DNA of 64,000 nucleotides from Seramator thermalis (GCF_004138125.1 NZ_RXHS01000001.1:62001-126000); one strand, 5' to 3'. Counted from the stretch's first letter, positions 9,139 through 18,813 are shown. The notes: a model not told the origin generated them from the letters alone. Made by a program: numbers and translations.

Positions 9139-11148
9139 ATGCTCGACATCATCAAAAACGATCCGTGGCTCGAACCCTTCGAACAGGCTATACAAGGCCG
9201 ATACGACTACGTCGTGAAACGTGAAAAAGATCTCACGCAAAACGGAAACATCACTTTATCGGATTTCGCTAACGGATATTTGTATTTCGGGCTTCACAAA
9301 ACGGAAAGCGAATGGATTTTGCGCGAATGGGCACCCAATGCCGTCGAAATTTATTTGATCGGATCATTCAATAATTGGCAAAGGCAAGAATCTTATAGAT
9401 TTAAACGAATTGAAAATGGCGTTTGGGAAGTACGTGTTCCTCTCGACCAAATTCATCACCTCGACTATTATAAAATGCTGGTTGGTTGGGAAGGTGGATC
9501 AGGCGAACGAATCCCGGCTTGGTCTCAATATGTGGTACAGGATCCGGCTACTCATATCTTCAGCGCCCAAGTGTGGAATCCTCCAACACCTTATCAATTC
9601 GATATCGACCGATTCAAACCGGACACTTCCCCATTACTCATCTACGAATGCCATATCGGAATGGCAACCGAAGAGGAAAAAGTGGGGACTTATAATGAAT
9701 TTCGCGAAAAAATTCTACCCCGAATCAAAGACAACGGGTACAATGCCATTCAAATCATGGCCATACAAGAGCATCCCTACTATGGATCGTTCGGCTATCA
9801 TGTTTCCAATTTCTTTGCACCATCGTCTCGTTTTGGAACTCCCGATGAGCTAAAGCACCTCATCGATGCCGCACACCAAATGGGGTTGGCCGTCATCATG
9901 GATATCGTGCATTCGCATGCCGTAAAAAACGAAGCCGAAGGCATTGCCCGTATCGATGGATCCTACGACCTTTATTTTCATTCCGATCCATCGCGCCGGA
10001 ACCATTCGGCATGGGACTCTCTTTGTTTCGATTATGGGAAAAACGAAGTTTTACATTTTCTTTTGTCGAATTGCAAATACTGGATCGAAGAATTCAAGTT
10101 CGATGGCTTTCGCTTCGACGGGGTTACTTCCATGATTTACCTCAGTCACGGATTGGGAGAAGCATTCACATCCTATGCCGATTATTATAACTTGGGGCAA
10201 GATGGCGACGCTATTTGTTACCTCACATTAGCCAATAAGCTCATCCACGAAGTGAATCCTTCGGCTGTTACCATTGCCGAGGAAGTGAGTGGAATGCCCG
10301 GATTGGCGCTAAAGTCCGAAGCAGGAGGCTACGGATTCGATTATCGGCTTGCAATGAACATTCCCGATTTTTGGATTAAGATGATCAAAGAGAGAAAAGA
10401 CGAAGACTGGCATCCAACAGCTATATGGTGGGAAACAACCAATCGCCGGGCAGACGAAAAAACTATTTCTTACGTCGAAAGTCACGATCAGGCACTCGTG
10501 GGTGATAAAACGATTATTTTCCGATTGATCGACGCCGACATGTATTGGTTCATGTCCAAACTGGTGAGCAGTTCGCATCTGGTAGATCGTGGCATTGCCC
10601 TGCACAAAATGATTCGTCTGGTAACAGCCACAACCATTAATGGCGGGTATCTCAATTTTATGGGCAATGAGTTTGGTCATCCCGAATGGATCGATTTCCC
10701 TCGCGAAGGTAACGGATGGTCCTACAAATATGCTCGCCGTCAATGGCATTTGGCCGACGATCACAATTTGAAATATCATTACTTGGGCGATTTCGACAAA
10801 GCTATGCTCCGACTCATCAAATCGGTACCTGATTTTCAAGCAACACCCATCATTAAAATTTGGGAGAAGGACGGTGATAATGTGCTTGCCTATATGCGTC
10901 AAGACTTGCTTTTTGTCTTCAATTTCCATCCCGTTACATCGTTTAGCGATTACGGCATTTTAGTGCCGCAAGGGGAATATAAAGTCATTCTCGACACAGA
11001 CAATCCGGATTTCGGGGGCTTCGGATTGAATGACGACAGCATTCCTCACTTCACTCAATTCGATCCGCTTTACGCTTCCGACAATAAGGGTTGGTTGAAA
11101 CTATACTTGCCCGCCCGCACGGCTTTTGTCATGAAAAAAGTCGATTAA
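9139..11148 (+). CDS. glgB: 1,4-alpha-glucan branching enzyme (GH13)
   Basis: The 669-residue product makes alpha-1,6 branches in glycogen. A CBM48 domain (about 30-140) contains REWAPNAVEIYLIGSFNNWQ, followed by the GH13 barrel. The nucleophile Asp is in FDGFRFDGVTSMIY, the acid/base Glu in TIAEEVSGMPGL and the third acid in VESHDQALVGDK. The C-terminal sheet has GGFGLNDDSIPHFT. Length and these motifs resemble the eukaryote-like GH13_8 branching enzymes found in many Bacteroidota rather than the ~730-residue proteobacterial GlgB. Neighbouring YhcH and ManA fit a carbohydrate theme. Confidence 0.95.
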   Translation: MLDIIKNDPWLEPFEQAIQGRYDYVVKREKDLTQNGNITLSDFANGYLYFGLHKTESEWILREWAPNAVEIYLIGSFNNWQRQESYRFKRIENGVWEVRVPLDQIHHLDYYKMLVGWEGGSGERIPAWSQYVVQDPATHIFSAQVWNPPTPYQFDIDRFKPDTSPLLIYECHIGMATEEEKVGTYNEFREKILPRIKDNGYNAIQIMAIQEHPYYGSFGYHVSNFFAPSSRFGTPDELKHLIDAAHQMGLAVIMDIVHSHAVKNEAEGIARIDGSYDLYFHSDPSRRNHSAWDSLCFDYGKNEVLHFLLSNCKYWIEEFKFDGFRFDGVTSMIYLSHGLGEAFTSYADYYNLGQDGDAICYLTLANKLIHEVNPSAVTIAEEVSGMPGLALKSEAGGYGFDYRLAMNIPDFWIKMIKERKDEDWHPTAIWWETTNRRADEKTISYVESHDQALVGDKTIIFRLIDADMYWFMSKLVSSSHLVDRGIALHKMIRLVTATTINGGYLNFMGNEFGHPEWIDFPREGNGWSYKYARRQWHLADDHNLKYHYLGDFDKAMLRLIKSVPDFQATPIIKIWEKDGDNVLAYMRQDLLFVFNFHPVTSFSDYGILVPQGEYKVILDTDNPDFGGFGLNDDSIPHFTQFDPLYASDNKGWLKLYLPARTAFVMKKVD

Positions 11149-11172
11149 ATAAAATCAAAATAGAACATATCG

Positions 11173-12147
11173 ATGAAATTATATCCATTTAAGTTTGAAC
11201 CGATTTTAAAACCTGTGATTTGGGGAGGATCAAGACTCTGCGAATTTAAAAATATAAAACCCGTAAAAAACGGAATTGGCGAGAGTTGGGAAATATCGGG
11301 TGTCAAGGGTTCTATTTCGGTAATATCGGATGGTGACCTGAAAGGAGTGTCTCTTTCGGAATTACTTCTCGGCAGCAAAGAACAACTGGTGGGGAAAAAA
11401 GTATATGAAAAATACGGTAATACATTCCCCTTGCTGATCAAGTTTATCGATGCTCGCGACGATCTTTCCATACAAGTACACCCGGATGATCGATTGGCAA
11501 AACAACGACATAATTCCTTCGGGAAAACCGAAATGTGGTATGTCATCAATGCTGCACCCGATGCTTATCTCTATTCCGGATTTCAAAAAAGCATAACTCC
11601 CGATGAATATGTGGAAAGAGTAAAGAACAATACTTTTACCGAAACACTTCAGAAATATTACGTGAAACCGGGTGATGTATTTTTTCTGCCCGCAGGACGC
11701 GTTCATGCCATCGGAGCAGGATGTTTTGTTGCCGAAATACAGCAAACATCGGACATAACCTATCGCATCTACGATTACAATCGCAAAGATGCTGACGGCA
11801 ATACACGTGAACTGCACACCGACCTGGCAAAAGATGCCATCGACTATACGGTATATCCAACTTACAAAACAGAATACCTGCCCACGCCCAATCATCCGGT
11901 TCAACTTGCTTCGTGCAATTACTTCACGACGAATCTTCTCGATCTCAGTCTGGAAATTAACCGAGATTACAGCTTGTTGGATTCGTTCGTCATTTTTATT
12001 TGCATAGACGGCTCCTGTCAGATTACTGACGACAAAGGCAATTCGGTTGTGTTGAAACAGGGAGAAACGCTACTCATCCCTGCCGACACAAATTCGGTGA
12101 ACGTAAAACCAAGCGCATCTGTCAAGCTGCTCGAAACATACATATAA
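11173..12147 (+). CDS. manA: Mannose-6-phosphate isomerase, class I
   Basis: This 324-residue cupin enzyme interconverts mannose-6-phosphate and fructose-6-phosphate using zinc. Zinc-ligand motifs are SIQVHPDDRLAKQ, GKTEMWYVINA and the His in LPAGRVHAIGAG. The length matches the short ManA type of Firmicutes and Bacteroidota, lacking the insertion domain of E. coli ManA. It lies 24 bp after glgB and 11 bp before hemH, suggesting co-transcription. Confidence 0.93.
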   Translation: MKLYPFKFEPILKPVIWGGSRLCEFKNIKPVKNGIGESWEISGVKGSISVISDGDLKGVSLSELLLGSKEQLVGKKVYEKYGNTFPLLIKFIDARDDLSIQVHPDDRLAKQRHNSFGKTEMWYVINAAPDAYLYSGFQKSITPDEYVERVKNNTFTETLQKYYVKPGDVFFLPAGRVHAIGAGCFVAEIQQTSDITYRIYDYNRKDADGNTRELHTDLAKDAIDYTVYPTYKTEYLPTPNHPVQLASCNYFTTNLLDLSLEINRDYSLLDSFVIFICIDGSCQITDDKGNSVVLKQGETLLIPADTNSVNVKPSASVKLLETYI

Positions 12148-12158
12148 ATAGGTGAAAA

Positions 12159-13127
12159 ATGCGTGGAATATTATTGGTTAATCTTGGCACTCCTGCAAGT
12201 TGCAAAAAAGAGGACGTTCAGCGATTTATCTGCGATATGCTTTCGGACCCACTCGTCTCGGGACTTCCCGAATGGCAGTCGAAATTTTTGGCAAAAAACA
12301 TCATAGCTCCGCTTTCGTCATCCAAATCGCTCGAAAAATACAAATTGATATGGAGAAAAGAAGAACCCAAAATCTCTCCGCTGCTATATCACATGCAGCA
12401 GCTCGCAGCCGAACTCGAATCGCGGAAAGGATTGCCGGTTGAAATTGCCATGCGATACGGCGAGCCTGATGTGGCACAAGCTATTGATTCACTCGAAAGA
12501 AAATGTCCGTTACTGCATGAGTTAATCGTATTCCCAATGTATCCTCAATATGCGCAATCAACCACTCAAACCGCAATTGACGAAATAGGACGCGTGTTTT
12601 ATAAGCGTCCACACTCCTTTCGGCTGAAATTCGTAAAATCCTATTACAATCATCCGGCTTACATTCACGCATTGGCTGCTCGGGCCAAACCTTATATCGA
12701 GAAAGGATTCGATAAATTCGTATTTTGCTATCACAGTTTGCCCATCAAACAGGTGGAAAGTGCGTGGAAAAAGGGCAGAGAATTTGATTACGTATATCAA
12801 TTAAAAGAAACGAACCGACTTGTGTCCAACGAATTGGGAATTTCTGTCAACGAACAAATTTTGCTCTATTCTTCACAGCGCGGCAACGGATGGCTCAAGC
12901 CTTTTCTTTCAACGGACATCGACAGTTTGCCTCGACAAGGCTGGAAACGAATCATAATTATGGCACCGGGATTCACGGTGGATAACATGGAAACACTCTA
13001 TGACATCGATATTCAGGCAAGACAACTCTTCATGGCTGCCGGTGGCGAAGAGTTTACATTCGTCCCTTCACTAAATAGTTGTGACGAGTGGATCGAGGCT
13101 CTTTGGAAAATTATTTCGGGATATTAG
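12159..13127 (+). CDS. hemH: Ferrochelatase
   Basis: A 322-residue ferrochelatase that inserts ferrous iron into the porphyrin in the last step of protoheme synthesis (or copro-heme synthesis in the alternative route). Family marks are the N-terminal RGILLVNLGTPASCKKEDV, the catalytic His in FCYHSLPIKQVE, YSSQRGNGWLKPF, and the metal-relay Glu in PGFTVDNMETLYDID. It ends 4 bp into the convergent TPR gene, so no room for a separate terminator exists between them. Confidence 0.96.
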   Translation: MRGILLVNLGTPASCKKEDVQRFICDMLSDPLVSGLPEWQSKFLAKNIIAPLSSSKSLEKYKLIWRKEEPKISPLLYHMQQLAAELESRKGLPVEIAMRYGEPDVAQAIDSLERKCPLLHELIVFPMYPQYAQSTTQTAIDEIGRVFYKRPHSFRLKFVKSYYNHPAYIHALAARAKPYIEKGFDKFVFCYHSLPIKQVESAWKKGREFDYVYQLKETNRLVSNELGISVNEQILLYSSQRGNGWLKPFLSTDIDSLPRQGWKRIIIMAPGFTVDNMETLYDIDIQARQLFMAAGGEEFTFVPSLNSCDEWIEALWKIISGY

Positions 13128-14557
13128 TATTTGATATTCTTGAAAAGCACTCGGTTTTCACGCAATTCATTCAAACGTTTTAGCAGTTCGTCCCGAGTGA
13201 GTGTGACGATGTTATCGTTCTCGACATTCGAAATCAACGTAAGCAAAATACGCAAATCTTCATCCGAAAGTTGTTGTGCAATTTCGTCGAAAGGTTCTTT
13301 TTCTCCTATTTCGAATCGGATAAAAGCCAGCCTCGATTTGGCTGACGGGTAACTCGGATCCATTTCGAGCAACTGCTCCAAATATTCGGCAGCCTGCTCA
13401 TACTTATCGCGTGCAACACTCACATTTGCCAGTCTGTCGATTACCGTTTCGTTATCGGGCATGTAAAGAGCTGCTTTCATATAAGCTGTTTCAGAAGCAG
13501 CAAAATCTCCCTTGTAAAACATCAGTTCGCCCTCGAGCATGTAAAACTCAAAGGTGTCTCTTTCGTCATCGGGTATCTTTTCATAAGTTTTCAGGGCTTG
13601 GTCATAATCCTGCTTCAACAGATAAACATGTGCTTTGCGCACCAAAATGCCTTTCGACCCGAATTTTTCTTCTTTACGCGAAATCACGTCCATCATCCGG
13701 TCATATTGCTCCATTGCTTCGTATCCTTCGAACAGCGAATCGTAGAGCGATTCATCGTCGGGCGATTTTCTCAAACATTCCTCAAAAACTCGTATAGCCT
13801 CTTCCACATTCTCATTCAAATAAAGTGAAAATGCTTTCATCTTTAGAACCGATACGTCATTCTCATTAATCGTGAGGGCAAAATCGAATGCATCGATAGC
13901 TTTATCGAATTGCTCATTCATCGAATACAGCTTTCCGATATTTGCCCAACCTTCGAATGAGTAAGGATCTACGTCGAGCAGACGGTTGTTATATTCGATG
14001 GCTTTGTCGAAATCGCCCGCCATTTCGTTGGCATACGCCAAATCAATCAAAACATCCACATTCGACGGATCGAGCAAGAGTGCTTGTTCCAAAAAAAGCT
14101 TCGCTTTGTCGAAAAGTTCGAGATCGTTGAAAATATATCCAACTTCCGACACAAATGTAAACAAATCTTCCTCAGAGATATCTTGCAGCAAAATCTGATC
14201 AATAATAGCTTCCGCTTCGTCTTCGCGATTCAAATGATAAAGCGTTTCTATTTTCAGCAGTGCAAGATCGATATTGCCATCGTCGCTGATGTGGTGCAAA
14301 TAGGAATAGGCCTCTTCATACCTTTCCGCAAAAACCAGCTTCTTGGCATATTGCGTCATAATTTCGGGACTGCCGGGATGCATTCTCATCCCCTGCTCTA
14401 TCAGCGCTTCGGCTTCATCCATATCGCCCATTCCGGCATAATAGTCGATCAGCAACGAAAACTCGTCGGCATCCAGATACATGCTTTTGCCAAGCGCCCG
14501 CATCTGTTCATATCTTTCGATCAACTCATTGATGTCAAGATCGTCGTTCTCGTCCAT
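13124..14557 (-). CDS. Tetratricopeptide repeat protein
   Basis: This 477-residue acidic protein consists of about twelve tandem TPR helices (for example SFEGWANIGKLYSMNEQFDK and PSNVDVLIDLAYANEMAGDF) and has no signal peptide or enzymatic domain, so it is probably a cytoplasmic scaffold or adaptor. I use the ATG at 14557 (MDENDDLDINELI); a longer frame begins with TTG at 14623. It lies 102 bp downstream of glnS in the same direction and converges with hemH. Partners are unknown. Confidence 0.88.
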   Translation of the reverse strand: MDENDDLDINELIERYEQMRALGKSMYLDADEFSLLIDYYAGMGDMDEAEALIEQGMRMHPGSPEIMTQYAKKLVFAERYEEAYSYLHHISDDGNIDLALLKIETLYHLNREDEAEAIIDQILLQDISEEDLFTFVSEVGYIFNDLELFDKAKLFLEQALLLDPSNVDVLIDLAYANEMAGDFDKAIEYNNRLLDVDPYSFEGWANIGKLYSMNEQFDKAIDAFDFALTINENDVSVLKMKAFSLYLNENVEEAIRVFEECLRKSPDDESLYDSLFEGYEAMEQYDRMMDVISRKEEKFGSKGILVRKAHVYLLKQDYDQALKTYEKIPDDERDTFEFYMLEGELMFYKGDFAASETAYMKAALYMPDNETVIDRLANVSVARDKYEQAAEYLEQLLEMDPSYPSAKSRLAFIRFEIGEKEPFDEIAQQLSDEDLRILLTLISNVENDNIVTLTRDELLKRLNELRENRVLFKNIKY

Positions 14558-14659
14558 ACTTTTTTTCTCCGTACTAATCTCTGTTTGTAAATATATGCTA
14601 CAGAAAAAATTCGCAAATACCAATATACGAATGCTATATGCAAGTGATATGATTCCCGG

Positions 14660-16363
14660 TTAATTTTTTGTCTGCTGCTTTTTCCACGAATCCTTCAGCG
14701 AAACCGTGCGGTTGAACACCAAATGGTCGGGCGTAGAATCCTTATCGACATTGAAATAACCGATGCGCTGAAATTGAAAACTATCGAGCGGTTTCACGTC
14801 TTTCAAACAAGCCTCGACTTTGCAGTGCTGTTTGATGACGAGTGACTCGGGATTGAGCAGATCGCGAAAATCGCAATCTTTCTCTTCCGAAGGATTTTCT
14901 ACCAAAAACAATCGGTCGTACAGTCGCACTTCGGCATCGAGGCAATGGTCAACCGACACCCAGTGAATCGTTCCTTTCACCTTTCTGTTGGCTTCGGGCA
15001 TACCACTGCGTGTAAGCGGATCGTATTCGGCATAAACTTCCGTAACGACACCGTTCTCATCTTTTTTGCAACCGGTGCAACGCACGATATAGGCATTTTT
15101 CAACCTTACTTCGTTGCCGGGTGTGAGACGAAAATAGTTTTTCGGAGCCTCCTCCATGAAGTCGTCGCGTTCGATCCACAATTCGCGACCGAAATGCACC
15201 TGACGGCTTCCCATCGACTCGTCTTCGGGATTATTGATTGCCTCAACCATTTCGCCCTCCCCTTCGGGATAGTTCGTCAGAATCAACTTGACAGGATCGA
15301 TCACTCCCGAAACACGCATGGCGCGTTTGTTGAGATCTTCGCGAATGCTGTGTTCGAGCAGCGAAACATCAATCAGTCCGTCATATTTTGTGTAGCCGAT
15401 ATCGTCGATAAAATTGCGAATCGATTCGGGCGTATATCCGCGACGACGCAGTCCGCAGATGGTGGGCATGCGCGGATCGTCCCATCCGGCTACAAGCTTT
15501 TCCTGCACAAGTTGCAGCAATTTACGTTTGCTCATCATCGTGTAGGTCATATTCAGCCGGTTGAATTCGATCTGTCGCGGACGATAATCGCCGGTTGCAA
15601 ACTGATCGAGAAACCAGTCGTAAAGCGGACGATGCACTTCGAACTCCAACGTGCAGAGCGAATGGGTGACTCCTTCGAAATAGTCGGACTGCCCATGCGC
15701 AAAATCATACATGGGATAGGCTTTCCATTGCGTGCCGGTGCGATGATGAGGAATATGGATAACGCGATACATGATGGGATCGCGGAAGTGCATGTTGGGT
15801 GAAGCCATGTCGATTTTGGCGCGGAGCACCATTTTCCCTTCGGGAATTTCGCCACTGTTCATTTTGTAAAACAATTCGAGCGATTCTTCCACGGGACGAT
15901 CGCGGTAGGGACTGTTGATGCCGGGAACCGTCGGCGAACCTTTTTGCCGAGCTATTTCTTCGGCCGTTTGTTCATCCACGTAAGCCTTACCTTCCTTGAT
16001 GAACCGAACCGCCAAATCCCAAAGCTGCCCGAAATAATCGGAAGCATAAAACACATTTTCCCAGTGAAAACCAAGCCATCGGATATCTTCCATAATGGAA
16101 TCGACATATTCTACATCTTCTTTCACAGGATTGGTATCGTCGAACCGAAGGTTGCAGATGCCGTTATACTTTTCGGCAATACCGAAATCGAGGCAAATTG
16201 CCTTGGCGTGCCCTATGTGAAGATAACCGTTGGGTTCGGGTGGAAAGCGCGTTTGTATGCGACCGCCGTTCTTACCTTCCTGCAAATCTTTTTCCACAAT
16301 CTGTTCGATGAAATTGAGATTTCGCTTCGATTCTTCCTTGTTGAGATTTTCTGTTGCTGACAT
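14660..16363 (-). CDS. glnS: Glutaminyl-tRNA synthetase
   Basis: A 567-residue class I synthetase that charges tRNA-Gln. The HIGH motif is in FPPEPNGYLHIGHAKAI and the KMSKS equivalent is MSKRKLLQL. The GlnRS-specific catalytic core and C-terminal beta-barrel anticodon domains are full length. The presence of GlnRS implies direct charging of tRNA-Gln in this organism. It sits 62 bp downstream of hepT in the same direction. Confidence 0.97.
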   Translation of the reverse strand: MSATENLNKEESKRNLNFIEQIVEKDLQEGKNGGRIQTRFPPEPNGYLHIGHAKAICLDFGIAEKYNGICNLRFDDTNPVKEDVEYVDSIMEDIRWLGFHWENVFYASDYFGQLWDLAVRFIKEGKAYVDEQTAEEIARQKGSPTVPGINSPYRDRPVEESLELFYKMNSGEIPEGKMVLRAKIDMASPNMHFRDPIMYRVIHIPHHRTGTQWKAYPMYDFAHGQSDYFEGVTHSLCTLEFEVHRPLYDWFLDQFATGDYRPRQIEFNRLNMTYTMMSKRKLLQLVQEKLVAGWDDPRMPTICGLRRRGYTPESIRNFIDDIGYTKYDGLIDVSLLEHSIREDLNKRAMRVSGVIDPVKLILTNYPEGEGEMVEAINNPEDESMGSRQVHFGRELWIERDDFMEEAPKNYFRLTPGNEVRLKNAYIVRCTGCKKDENGVVTEVYAEYDPLTRSGMPEANRKVKGTIHWVSVDHCLDAEVRLYDRLFLVENPSEEKDCDFRDLLNPESLVIKQHCKVEACLKDVKPLDSFQFQRIGYFNVDKDSTPDHLVFNRTVSLKDSWKKQQTKN

Positions 16364-16425
16364 GACTTATATTTTTTGCTCGATTGTTTTGTTTGATTGA
16401 AAAAAATGCTGATATAGTTCGCAAA

Positions 16426-16761
16426 TTAGTCATTTAATAGTTTGTTGACCTCCAACTTTAATTTTGGCAGATGACGAACGATGATACCCCAAACAATTTC
16501 GTCATCTATTTTATCGTATCCGTGAATGACTCGATTTCGAAGTCCAATGATTTGCTTTTTGGAAGAAATAGGAATTGCCGAATCCACCTTATCCAGTTTA
16601 TTCATCGCTTCACCCATTATTTCGAACTCTCTTTCTACGGCACGGCGAAGCATCTTGTTTTGCATGTATGCCGAGAAATCTTTCTTATCTCCGATAAAAG
16701 TTTCTATTGAAACCAGCGATTGCTGTATATCGAAAAGATATTTTTTGACCATTTCATCCAT
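16426..16761 (-). CDS. HepT-like HEPN toxin (DUF86)
   Basis: This 111-residue protein has the HEPN/DUF86 fold. Its RX4HXY motif appears as RNRVIHGY near residue 73, the catalytic core of HepT ribonucleases and the site (Tyr) that MntA antitoxins AMPylate in characterised type VII systems. The gene overlaps the upstream nucleotidyltransferase by 8 bp, the usual MntA-HepT order. Toxicity is inferred from family and context only. Confidence 0.85.
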   Translation of the reverse strand: MDEMVKKYLFDIQQSLVSIETFIGDKKDFSAYMQNKMLRRAVEREFEIMGEAMNKLDKVDSAIPISSKKQIIGLRNRVIHGYDKIDDEIVWGIIVRHLPKLKLEVNKLLND

Positions 16762-17056
16762 AAAGTTTCACTTTGGTTCGATTGATAGATTCTATGAAAT
16801 GCGGGTTAGATAAGGATTTTTCCGTTATCAGATCGACATCTCGCTGAAAAATTTCTTCCATTTTGTCTGCCACAACAAAATAATTGTCGGCATAGTCGCC
16901 GTAATCCATCGGATAAAAATCAATTAGCAAATCAACATCGCTCGATTCGGAAAACTTGTCGGTGCATACAGAACCAAAAGCAAAAAGAGACCTCACATGG
17001 TAAGTTTTGCAAACCTCCGTTATCCTTTCTATATTATCTTGTAAAATCGATTTCAT
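16754..17056 (-). CDS. MntA-like nucleotidyltransferase antitoxin
   Basis: A 100-residue minimal nucleotidyltransferase. The GSX10DXD signature is complete: FGSVCTDKFSESSDVDLLID near residues 27-46. Known MntA proteins use this site to AMPylate and silence their HepT partner. It starts 38 bp after the tsaD stop and overlaps hepT by 8 bp, all in one direction, so it may be read from the tsaD transcript. Confidence 0.87.
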   Translation of the reverse strand: MKSILQDNIERITEVCKTYHVRSLFAFGSVCTDKFSESSDVDLLIDFYPMDYGDYADNYFVVADKMEEIFQRDVDLITEKSLSNPHFIESINRTKVKLYG

Positions 17057-17094
17057 TACTCTTTTTTCTGTTTGGGTGCTTTATTTCATTCTTT

Positions 17095-18111
17095 TTAAAT
17101 CGAAACCCGTGCATAGGGAGCTACCTCTTTACCACAAAATTCGCCGTCGAGATACTTGTAATATCCGGTGATGGCTACCATTGCCGCATTATCGGTGGTG
17201 TAGGCAAACTTGGGAATATGAATTTTCCACCCATAGCGACGACTATGTTCTTCGAAAGCCCCACGCAGGCCCGAATTGGCCGAAACGCCACCCGCAACGG
17301 CAACCTCATCGATATTTAAATCTTTGGCAGCACGCACGAGTTTATCCGTCAAAATATCGATAATGGTTTTTTGTAACGAGGCACACAAGTCTTCCTTGTT
17401 TTTTTCGATGAAATCGGGATCATTTTTCAATTCGTCACGCAAAAAATAGAGAAACGAGGTTTTCAATCCGCTGAAACTGTAGTTGTAGCCTGCCACATGA
17501 GGTTTGCTGAACGTAAAACGTTCGGGGTTTCCCGACTTGGCGAGTTTATCCACAATCGGACCTCCGGGATAACCCAGTCCCATCACCTTTGCGCATTTGT
17601 CGAAAGCTTCGCCGGCAGCATCGTCGATGGTTTGGCCGATGATTTCCATATCGTTGTAAGATTTCACGAGCACAATTTGCGAATTTCCGCCCGAAACGAG
17701 CAGACACAGAAACGGGAAATTCGGTTGATTCCTGTCCTCCGGCGTTTCCTTGATGAAATGTGCCAACACATGCGCCTGCAAGTGATTGACCTCGATCATC
17801 GGCACGTTGAGCGCCGACGATAAACCTTTGGCAAACGAAGTGCCAACAAGCAGCGAGCCCAACAAACCGGGTCCGCGGGTGAATGCGATGGCCGAAATTT
17901 CGTTTTTTGCGACGCCGGCCTGTTTCAGTGCATCGTGCACTACGGGAATAATATTCTGCTGGTGTGCCCGCGAAGCAAGCTCGGGAACCACACCTCCATA
18001 ACGTTCGTGCACTGCCTGCGTGGTGATGACGTTCGACAAAATCACTCCATCACGAATGACAGCTGCCGATGTGTCATCGCACGAAGATTCTATACCTAAT
18101 ATGGTGATCAT
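17095..18111 (-). CDS. tsaD: tRNA threonylcarbamoyladenosine synthase TsaD
   Basis: The 338-residue product transfers the threonylcarbamoyl group to A37 of ANN-decoding tRNAs (t6A), with TsaB and TsaE. Seen are ILGIESSCDDTSAAV at the N-terminus, PELASRAHQQNIIPV, the metal-binding HLQAH pair, LVSGGNSQIV, VAGGVSANSGLR and TDNAAMVAITG. I choose ATG 18111, which begins MITILGIESS; a TTG at 18120 would overlap the ParE stop. Only 5 bp separate it from the upstream toxin gene and 38 bp from the downstream MntA gene, so tsaD is enclosed by two toxin-antitoxin pairs. Confidence 0.96.
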   Translation of the reverse strand: MITILGIESSCDDTSAAVIRDGVILSNVITTQAVHERYGGVVPELASRAHQQNIIPVVHDALKQAGVAKNEISAIAFTRGPGLLGSLLVGTSFAKGLSSALNVPMIEVNHLQAHVLAHFIKETPEDRNQPNFPFLCLLVSGGNSQIVLVKSYNDMEIIGQTIDDAAGEAFDKCAKVMGLGYPGGPIVDKLAKSGNPERFTFSKPHVAGYNYSFSGLKTSFLYFLRDELKNDPDFIEKNKEDLCASLQKTIIDILTDKLVRAAKDLNIDEVAVAGGVSANSGLRGAFEEHSRRYGWKIHIPKFAYTTDNAAMVAITGYYKYLDGEFCGKEVAPYARVSI

Positions 18112-18116
18112 CTCAT

Positions 18117-18449
18117 TCAATCGTTTTTGGTTGTCGAAGATTCATTTTTTCCCATGATTTGGTGCAATATGTCCGGATTTCGATGACTATCCCAAATCGT
18201 TAGAATGACAATCTCAAACTCCTTTATTTCGTAAATAATTAAATAGTCCGATACTATTTTAACCCGTATGTTTTCGATATCCGTTGATCTTCCGATGTAG
18301 GGATAGGCAATTATCAATCGAATCGCCTCCTTGAACAAACGATTAAGTTTTCTGCTGTATAAGTTCGATTTGTTTCTATTGTTCCAATACGAAAATATTC
18401 GTTTCCTGTCGTCTTGGGCTAATTTAGACCAAATCACTCTCCTATCCAT
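18117..18449 (-). CDS. RelE/ParE-family toxin
   Basis: This 110-residue protein has the RelE/ParE fold signature: an N-terminal helical hairpin (WSKLAQDDRKRIFSYWNN), a central PYIGRSTDIENIRVKIVSDY and the C-terminal strand pair YLIIYEIKEFEIVILTIWDSH. Family members either cleave mRNA at the ribosome or inhibit gyrase; which applies is not readable. It overlaps the antitoxin gene by 16 bp and ends 5 bp before tsaD. Confidence 0.85.
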   Translation of the reverse strand: MDRRVIWSKLAQDDRKRIFSYWNNRNKSNLYSRKLNRLFKEAIRLIIAYPYIGRSTDIENIRVKIVSDYLIIYEIKEFEIVILTIWDSHRNPDILHQIMGKNESSTTKND

Positions 18450-18667
18450 GATTCGATATCCTTGTCTGCATCTTCGTCCGACAAAAAATCGCCCTTTTCG
18501 TATTGCTCTCTTGCCATATCGATTGCTGTTTTTTGATCTTGCGACAGACGATAGGAAGGATGTAAATCATTCTCATGTGAAACGTATTGAAACAGCTCTT
18601 CCAATAATTCCTCATTATCTGATTTACGAATCGCATCGATCAATTTTTTTCGAGTAGATATAATCAT
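18434..18667 (-). CDS. Antitoxin of a RelE/ParE-type module
   Basis: A 77-residue acidic, helical protein immediately upstream of and overlapping the ParE-like toxin, the usual antitoxin-first order. The C-terminal half (EQYEKGDFLSDEDADKDIES) resembles the toxin-wrapping tail of addiction-module antitoxins. I do not see a clear DNA-binding domain, so autoregulation is uncertain. Identification depends largely on gene context. Confidence 0.75.
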   Translation of the reverse strand: MIISTRKKLIDAIRKSDNEELLEELFQYVSHENDLHPSYRLSQDQKTAIDMAREQYEKGDFLSDEDADKDIESWIGE

Positions 18668-18801
18668 TTCCGTCTTATTATTAATTCCATTTTTCGAATC
18701 GAAACCCTGAGGCAGGGCTTTTCGGCCAAATTCGTCTCAAAGGTATCTGTAATAACCGATGTTAGCGACGCTTGGCGAATTACTATGCTTCAATAAATAT
18801 G

Positions 18802-18809
18802 CAAAGATA
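18802..18809 (-). promoter_or_regulatory. Putative -7 box upstream of the antitoxin gene
   Basis: The minus strand reads TATCTTTG, a TAnnTTTG match, directly after the terminator of the preceding minus-strand gene and about 135 bp upstream of the antitoxin start. It could drive antitoxin, toxin and tsaD together. Confidence 0.4.
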
Positions 18810-18813
18810 ACAC

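Noticed and set aside
14945-15802. 285-codon plus-strand frame opposite glnS
   Set aside because: Shadow of the conserved glnS sequence; no family features.
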